Source: a virus
IMG/VR virus record: IMGVR_UViG_3300046660_000471
Coordinates: 1 to 22,979 of that record
DNA length: 22,979 nt
Direction: 5' to 3' (one strand)
Every line of letters starts with the position of its first letter. Position 1 is the stretch's first letter. The notes below the pieces were generated by a model that saw only the letters and a program-made list of their open reading frames with translations, was not told where the DNA came from and ran no database searches. The position numbers were made by a program, and so were the translations under genes. This document shows positions 19,329-22,979 of this stretch, in pieces.

Positions 19329-19664
19329 TCAGGCAACAAGGCCAGTCATTCGGCGAAGCCGATCGGCCAACGTCTTTCTAGGAATGCCTAGTTCACGCGA
19401 CATGGCCGAGATCGACATGTTGTCAGCGCGCATACTGTTGATCTTAGAATTAGTCCATTCTTCGATCAGGACTACGCGGAACCGCTTCGCGGCTCTTCGC
19501 TCCTCGGGGGACTGTCCACCCCATACACCAAACTCTTCATCTTCGCCTATTTCGGCACACTCGGTGCGTACCGGGCAGAAGCCGCACGCCTGCTTGGCGT
19601 GGTCTATCTCGGTGGGGTTCTCGGAAAACCAGTAGTCAGGGTTTCCTTCACATGCGTTCGTCAA
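19329..19664 (-). CDS. WhiB-like protein with a C-terminal helix-turn-helix
   Basis: 111 residues if TTG 19664 is the start; the frame is open further upstream, without a better start or ribosome site. The four iron-sulfur cysteines are present: Cys5, Cys27, Cys30 and Cys36 (QACGFCPVRTEC), followed by the WhiB turn GVWGG (46-50). WhiB-like proteins are redox- or NO-sensitive regulators unique to actinobacteria and their phages that bind the primary sigma factor. Residues about 68-108 (INSMRADNMSISAMSRELGIPRKTLADRLRRMTG) are a separate helix-turn-helix, which normal WhiB proteins lack. It probably adds its own DNA specificity. Promoter 19749-19805 carries the phage operator. Confidence 0.85.
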   Translation of the reverse strand: MTNACEGNPDYWFSENPTEIDHAKQACGFCPVRTECAEIGEDEEFGVWGGQSPEERRAAKRFRVVLIEEWTNSKINSMRADNMSISAMSRELGIPRKTLADRLRRMTGLVA

Positions 19665-19748
19665 TTGGGCCTCGCAATACCGGGGGGTGTCTGACTGCTT
19701 GGTGTTGGGTGCGTCCCCGGCATTCGTTGCCGGTTCCTCCGCGTCCCT

Positions 19749-19805
19749 CCCTCGCTGACATACCTATACTCGCCCGAATCCCCTGGCGGAGTCAAATACT
19801 AGGTT
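19749..19805 (-). promoter_or_regulatory. Operator-bearing promoter of the WhiB gene
   Basis: Minus strand: operator GAACCTAGTATTTGA (19805-19791) overlapping -35 TTGACT. A -10 GAGTAT follows at 18 bp (TATAGG is three bases further), then ATGTCAGCGAGG, the diverged leader element. Confidence 0.65.
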
Positions 19806-19818
19806 CAGGGCAGCAAAA

Positions 19819-19845
19819 AGGCCGCCCTTCCCGCAGAAGGACGGC
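19819..19845 (-). terminator. Hairpin terminator of the candidate repressor gene
   Basis: Minus-strand GGCCGTCCTTC pairs with GAAGGGCGGCC (11 bp, one U-G pair), followed by TTTTTGC. This is the best T-tract in the window. Confidence 0.9.
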
Positions 19846-19881
19846 CCTCGATGCTTCCCCCCGAGGCTAGCCGTAGAGCGG

Positions 19882-20364
19882 CTAGCGACTGCCCGAGGGG
19901 TCTACGACTCTAGGAATGCTCTCAGTGTCACCAGGCTTACCCGCTCGAACGAGACTGTCCCCGTCCTCGGGGCGCCGCTTCGAGTAGTAGAAGCCACCAG
20001 TGGTTGAAGCGGGATTGGGGGCCATGGTGCGGTCATAGCAGACCACCACATCGGCTTCCTTGATCTCCGCAAGCCACTTATCCAGCATCCGGGCCTTCAC
20101 GGCAGGGATGGTGTCCCCTTGTTCCCGTCGACTGTGCAGGCGAAGCATTGTCGCGGGCTTCGCGTGCGCGTGGTCAGTCCTGATCTTCCAAGGGATGTAC
20201 TTCGAGTGGTCGGGACGGGCCTTAGCCAGACCAGCGTCACGAAGCTGCCAATACACGGCGCCCTTCGTCACGCCGTACATGTCGCCGATCTCTTCATAGG
20301 TCTTGCCCTGGGCGCGTAGCTGTCTCAGTACGTCGCTCGTTGGCAGTTGTCGCGGGGCCGGCAT
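19882..20364 (-). CDS. Helix-turn-helix DNA-binding protein, candidate immunity repressor
   Basis: 160 residues from ATG 20364 (AAGGGCAACCCCC upstream). Residues about 8-45 are a clear helix-turn-helix (SDVLRQLRAQGKTYEEIGDMYGVTKGAVYWQLRDAG). Then comes YIPWKIRTDHAHAKPATMLRLHSRREQGD, and a helical part (VKARMLDKWLAEIKEADVVVCYD) leads to a flexible tail. I recall similar proteins with the PWK...H...MLR core in actinophages, near integrases. It diverges from the integrase across a 397-bp gap holding seven operator-like copies, including one just upstream of its own -35 box, so autoregulation and repression of the whole array is the simplest model. The XRE regulator at 250 is the rival candidate. 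Confidence 0.7.
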   Translation of the reverse strand: MPAPRQLPTSDVLRQLRAQGKTYEEIGDMYGVTKGAVYWQLRDAGLAKARPDHSKYIPWKIRTDHAHAKPATMLRLHSRREQGDTIPAVKARMLDKWLAEIKEADVVVCYDRTMAPNPASTTGGFYYSKRRPEDGDSLVRAGKPGDTESIPRVVDPSGSR

Positions 20365-20404
20365 GGGGGTTGCCCTTTCGTGTGGCTGGCAAGTTTCATG
20401 TCGG

Positions 20405-20450
20405 AAGGTACGGGTGTACCTGACAAGGTGTCAATGGGAACCTAGTCAAG
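20405..20450 (-). promoter_or_regulatory. Promoter of the candidate repressor with upstream operator
   Basis: Minus strand: operator-like CTTGACTAGGTTC (20450-20438), -35 TTGACA (20434-20429), 18 bp, -10 TACCTT (20410-20405). It lacks the GTCAGCGAGA leader. The operator lies upstream of -35, so it does not block the promoter directly. Confidence 0.65.
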
Positions 20451-20761
20451 CGTTCATCCCGTCCAGGTTCGGAACCTAGTTTACACGCGGTAACGATGGG
20501 GGGTTGTACGGCTTAAGCCAAATGCTAGAAACCTTTACGTTCCCGTGTCGTAAGCATGTTCGAACGCAGATGTTCGAAGGGGGTTGCCGACCCCCAGCTA
20601 GGGCCGTACCGTGACGTGTTAAGCCGCGCGTTTCCGCAGGTCAGAGGGCAAATTCCAGTCGCCGCAGACCATGTTCCCAATGCTAGTATCAGAACCTAGG
20701 TTCCGGCGCTTTCACCTGCGGCTACGCGCTTCCAGGTACGGGTTCCAAATCGGAGGTTCGC
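20451..20761. promoter_or_regulatory. Intergenic control region with clustered operator copies
   Basis: This gap has no gene. CTAG-centred sites: GAACCTAGTTTA 20472-20483, CCAAATGCTAGAAAC 20518-20532, CCCAATGCTAGTATC 20676-20690, the perfect dyad GAACCTAGGTTC 20692-20703, CCAAATCGGAGGTTC 20745-20759 (contains the integrase Shine-Dalgarno GGAGG) and, inside the integrase start, CCAAAACTTAGTATC 20780-20794. It also holds the palindrome GGCTTAAGCC 20510-20519. The integrase promoter should be here but I cannot name its boxes. Confidence 0.65.
20556..20578. repeat. Direct repeats, possible integrase arm sites or attP region
   Basis: ATGTTCGAA occurs at 20556-20564 and 20570-20578, 14 bp apart (a little over one helix turn), 184 bp before the integrase start. 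Tyrosine integrases commonly bind such short direct repeats beside attP. No tRNA-like core was recognised, so the crossover point stays unplaced. Confidence 0.4.
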
Positions 20762-21802
20762 GTGGCTCGACGTACAACGCCAAAACTTAGTATCGCGGTG
20801 AGTGACTGGCTTCAGCTCACCATGAGGAAGTCGACTTCCGAGACGATCCACTACGACTACCGCTCGTTGCTGAACCGCTTCACGGCCCGAGTGAATGACT
20901 GCCAGGTGGGCAGTCTCGGCGCTGAGCACGTCGAAGACTTCTTCTATGGCCCTGGGAAGAGCCTCACGGCCTCTTGCGGCCGGTCGACCATGGTCAAACA
21001 CCGTGGCGTCATGAAGCGGTTCTTCGACTACTGCCACCGTCGAGGCTGGTCAAGGTTCAGCGGTGAAGCCATGGTGGCCGAGATCGAGAAGAAGGGCGGC
21101 CGAACCAACCGCAACCGCTACCGCATGACTCGCCCCGAGCTTCGTCGGCTGCTCGACTGTGCAGAGAACCCCCGTGATCGTGCCTTGACTGCCTTCGTGG
21201 CGAACACCGGGGTTCGGATCAGTGAAGCTCTCGCCATGACCGTTCGGGACGTGAGCCTTCCGAAGGGTGAGCTGTACGTGAAGCTGATCAAGACAAACGA
21301 GGAGGAGACGCTTCCCCTGTCGCTCGATCTCGACAGGGAGCTTCGAGACTGGCTCATCTTCTACGGGGACGCCGTGGGCAAGCTCGACCGGAACTATCGG
21401 CTGTTTCCGGCCTACCACAAGAACCGCTTCGTGAAGGGCGGGGGACGTACGCCCCGGAACCTCAATCCCTCGGCGAAGGTCACGAACCCTCGCCTGATCA
21501 TTCAGGGCATGGCGGAGCGTGCCGAGATCGAGCTAGAGCCTGGCGACGGGTGGCACACCGTGCGCCGTAGCTTCGGCCGGATCGTGTTCGATGACGCGTC
21601 GGAAGCTGGTCACGACACGGCCCTTCGCATCACTCAGGCCGCCCTGAATCACAAGCGGGTCGAAACGACCGAGCGGTACCTAGGATTGGACGTAGAGCGG
21701 GCGCGTTACGCCCAGATGATGAAGGGGAAGCCGTTCCTCACCGCGGACGTAGACCCCGGTAAGATCGTCCCGCTTGACGAGAGGAGGGCGGGCCGTGGCT
21801 AG
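20762..21802 (+). CDS. int: Tyrosine recombinase (phage integrase)
   Basis: 346 residues from GTG 20762, with GGAGG five bases upstream. The N-terminal half is a SAM-like core-binding domain (residues about 10-110). The catalytic set is complete: Arg152 in NTGVRISEAL, a likely Lys at 174-177 (KLIKT), His265 and Arg268 in WHTVRRSFGR, His297 in ALNHKRVETT, and nucleophile Tyr306 in ERYLGLD. It inserts the phage at a bacterial attachment site and excises it. A zinc protein gene overlaps its end. It faces away from the candidate repressor. No recognisable excisionase was found nearby, although the WhiB-HTH or the zinc protein could serve. Confidence 0.95.
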   Translation: MARRTTPKLSIAVSDWLQLTMRKSTSETIHYDYRSLLNRFTARVNDCQVGSLGAEHVEDFFYGPGKSLTASCGRSTMVKHRGVMKRFFDYCHRRGWSRFSGEAMVAEIEKKGGRTNRNRYRMTRPELRRLLDCAENPRDRALTAFVANTGVRISEALAMTVRDVSLPKGELYVKLIKTNEEETLPLSLDLDRELRDWLIFYGDAVGKLDRNYRLFPAYHKNRFVKGGGRTPRNLNPSAKVTNPRLIIQGMAERAEIELEPGDGWHTVRRSFGRIVFDDASEAGHDTALRITQAALNHKRVETTERYLGLDVERARYAQMMKGKPFLTADVDPGKIVPLDERRAGRG

Positions 21803-22046
21803 AGAAGTCATCGAGCTAGTGAAGTGCGACGAGTGCGGCAGTGAAGAGGATGTTGAGGGCTTCACGATCATCCGCGAAGGTACGCCCAGGGACGTAGACC
21901 TGTGCGGCACCCATAAGGCGCCCCTGGTCAAGCTGTACGTCCTCGGCGTCGAGGGCGACCCGAGGCCGAAGCCTAAGCGCCGCCCTGGTCGGCCTAGTGC
22001 TCACGCCGTGGTCCCGATCGAGGAATGGGACGGGTCTAGCAACTAG
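21795..22046 (+). CDS. Small zinc-finger protein coupled to the integrase
   Basis: 83 residues from GTG 21795 (GAGGAGGGCGG upstream), overlapping the integrase stop by 8 bp. It has VKCDECGSEEDVEGF and, after a turn, VDLCGTHKAPLVKL, so CxxC...CxxH forms a zinc finger. The C-terminal part is basic (PRPKPKRRPGRPSAHA) with PKRRPGRP resembling an AT-hook. The pair of a zinc finger and AT-hook-like tail suggests DNA binding. Because it is made with the integrase, it might assist or direct recombination. No experimental family is recognised. Confidence 0.75.
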   Translation: MAREVIELVKCDECGSEEDVEGFTIIREGTPRDVDLCGTHKAPLVKLYVLGVEGDPRPKPKRRPGRPSAHAVVPIEEWDGSSN

Positions 22047-22062
22047 GCCAGCAACGCAGAGG

Positions 22063-22091
22063 ACCCCCCGGCCCTGAAGGGCTCGGGGGGT
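22063..22091. terminator. Hairpin terminator between convergent genes
   Basis: ACCCCCC pairs with GGGGGGT (22063-22069 with 22085-22091); GCCC/GGGC forms an inner stem; TTCTTG follows on the plus strand. It lies between the rightward integrase unit and the leftward gene ending at 22100. Confidence 0.85.
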
Positions 22092-22099
22092 TTCTTGTT

Positions 22100-22210
22100 T
22101 CAGTCCTCGTACTCAAAGCCGCAATCAGAGCAACGATAGACAAGGGTCTCGGCGTGCACGTCGACAACTTGCATGTCACAGCCGTATTCCTCGCACGGCG
22201 TGTAGTTCAC
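22100..22210 (-). CDS. 36-residue zinc-ribbon microprotein
   Basis: It runs from GTG 22210, which overlaps the clamp stop (GTGA), to TGA 22100-22102, next to a terminator. The peptide (MNYTPCEEYGCDMQVVDVHA, then YRCSDCGFEYED) has two cysteine pairs, CEEYGC and CSDC, separated by a beta-like stretch, a textbook small zinc ribbon. The translational coupling to the sliding clamp gene and its complete metal site make it a likely real gene. A role with the clamp is inferred from position only. Confidence 0.75.
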   Translation of the reverse strand: MNYTPCEEYGCDMQVVDVHAETLVYRCSDCGFEYED

Positions 22211-22887
22211 CAAAGCCCCTCGGGTCCGACGTTCTCGGCGTGAACGTCCCTGTCAATCGGCATGATCACGCCCTTGAAGGTGGGCCCTATCTTGATCAGG
22301 ATCGGTTCCTTCGCGTTGAAGACGCACATGTCTAGGCAGCGTTCTAGGTTGGCGCCCGAACCTTCGAGCTTGACCTTCGGTGCCTTCACCTTCGAGAAAC
22401 GGGCCAGTAGGGCAGCGTCGAACGCGACCAGCTCGGGCAGGGCCAGGGGTCGGCCGGCAAGCCGTGTAAACAGGTCGTCGATGAAGTCCCAGACAGGTTC
22501 GGCCGTGGCCGACAAGTCCTGTCCGGCCGAAGGGGTGTCGTTGTTGCCAGGACGGAACACCAGGCCGTCACCGGGCCTGAGTTCGAGCTTCCCGAAGCCC
22601 TTCTTATCCTTCCGTCCGGCCGTGTCGAGGTCTGCCAACACCGACCGGTCAACATGGACCGTAAGGCCGCCCTGGGGGCCGCTGTAGTCCTCCACGGGGC
22701 ACCAGTCTTGCCCGATGGCGTATCCGTCCGTACCGGTGGCCCGTAGGCCGTCCGAGGACAGTTCTAGGCGAGCGGTCTTGACCATCGAGCGGGCCGGAAG
22801 GAAGGACAGGGCGTTATAGACAACCCTGGCCATGTCCTCACTCGGAACGGTCGCTACAGCCTCACTCACAGTCGTTCTCGGCTCCAT
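22207..22887 (-). CDS. dnaN: DNA polymerase III beta-type sliding clamp
   Basis: 226 residues from ATG 22887; GTG 22869 is an alternative that overlaps the upstream stop. The N-terminal half (VVYNALSFLPARSMVKTARLELSSDGLRATGTDGYAIGQDW) follows the beta-clamp pattern LSSDGLRxxxTDxYA. The C-terminal end ILIKIGPTFKGVIMPIDR matches the typical last strand of clamps (KPVLI...G.IMPVR). Bacterial clamps have three domains in about 370 residues; this one is shorter, with room for two and perhaps working as a trimer. It would tether a polymerase that is not in this window. Confidence 0.82.
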   Translation of the reverse strand: MEPRTTVSEAVATVPSEDMARVVYNALSFLPARSMVKTARLELSSDGLRATGTDGYAIGQDWCPVEDYSGPQGGLTVHVDRSVLADLDTAGRKDKKGFGKLELRPGDGLVFRPGNNDTPSAGQDLSATAEPVWDFIDDLFTRLAGRPLALPELVAFDAALLARFSKVKAPKVKLEGSGANLERCLDMCVFNAKEPILIKIGPTFKGVIMPIDRDVHAENVGPEGLW

Positions 22888-22960
22888 GAAGGTCTCTGAG
22901 TATCCGTTCCCGCTCCTCGGGGTCGAGCGTGCCGAGGTCGATTACTTCGAAGTCGCTCAC
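22862..22960 (-). CDS. 32-residue microprotein upstream of the clamp
   Basis: GTG 22960 follows GGAAGGAAAAGCCCC and the frame ends in TGA at 22862-22864, overlapping the clamp start. The peptide (begins MSDFEVIDLGTLDPEERERI, ends LRDLHGAENDCE) is acidic and helical. The good ribosome site and the overlap with the clamp gene support it as real, although it could also be a leader that sets clamp translation. Function unknown. Confidence 0.6.
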   Translation of the reverse strand: MSDFEVIDLGTLDPEERERILRDLHGAENDCE

Positions 22961-22979
22961 GGGGCTTTTCCTTCCAGGA

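Larger units (their letters stand above)
157..22459 (+). repeat. Dispersed one-orientation octamer GGCCGGCA, 15 copies
   Basis: Copies start at 157, 1759, 3454, 4505, 8098, 8603, 8669, 10512, 12041, 13606, 14777, 16627, 17382, 20356 and 22452, all on the plus strand. By eye, every GCCGGC hexamer of the window lies within this octamer, and the reverse orientation TGCCGGCC was not found. Copies occur inside leftward genes in different codon frames and also in noncoding DNA (157, 1759, 4505). Confidence 0.7.

Noticed and set aside
20451-20761. tRNA-like attP core
   Set aside because: No T-loop/acceptor pattern of a tRNA 3' end could be seen; the short TTCGAA repeats are not enough.
1-22979. CRISPR array or tRNA genes
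   Set aside because: No regularly spaced 25-40 bp repeats and no cloverleaf with a T-arm were found by eye; the operator copies are short and irregularly spaced.

Overview
This is GC-rich DNA of actinobacterial type, most likely a temperate Streptomyces bacteriophage or integrated prophage. The support is the combination of a tyrosine integrase, a phage replication operon, Lsr2 proteins, a DUF2637 membrane protein, a WhiB-like protein and Streptomyces-style promoters (TTGACA, 17-18 bp, TAnnnT). I cannot tell free phage from prophage, because neither attachment-site junction is visible. Almost everything from 250 to 20364 is read leftward. Exceptions are the gene tail at 1-141, two small genes at 1897-2330 and the integrase block at 20762-22046.

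Layout. 1-2360: tail of a rightward gene, a terminator, then a likely accessory locus (XRE/TPR regulator, with two small cysteine-containing proteins on the other strand). 2363-8240: an array of small leftward cassettes. Most carry their own promoter, 5' leader, Shine-Dalgarno and hairpin terminator. They include zinc-finger proteins, a membrane protein, an Lsr2 protein, a DUF2637 membrane protein fused to an Lsr2-type DNA-binding domain, a SprT-like protein, and about 900 bp with no credible gene that looks like a large structured RNA. 8295-12465: nucleotide metabolism (dCMP deaminase, a DUF2493/SLOG protein, a small lipoprotein, ThyX, class II ribonucleotide reductase). 12462-18735: replication and recombination (sigma-like protein, metallophosphoesterase, small cytosine methyltransferase, primase in two frames, RusA resolvase, DnaB-like ATPase, RecB/Cas4-type nuclease and small helpers). 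18783-20364: WhiB-HTH fusion and an HTH protein that is my best candidate for the immunity repressor. 20365-20761: regulatory and probable attachment region. 20762-22979: integrase, two zinc-ribbon proteins and a sliding clamp.

The unifying signal is a 15-bp element, CCAAATACTAG(G/T)TTC, centred on CTAG and present about 20 times. It overlaps the -35 box or fills the -35/-10 spacer of most early promoters, occurs at junctions inside the replication operon, and clusters between the candidate repressor and the integrase. That is the expected pattern for a repressor acting at many genomic sites. Transcripts from these promoters are predicted to begin with a shared GTCAGCGAGA leader followed by a GC hairpin. 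Independently, every GCCGGC hexamer I could find (15 of 15) lies in the octamer GGCCGGCA in one orientation.

Strongest candidates for something undescribed: the roughly 465-nt structured RNA at 3906-4371, the membrane-anchored Lsr2-domain protein beside an Lsr2 gene, the multi-site operator and leader system, and the polar octamer.
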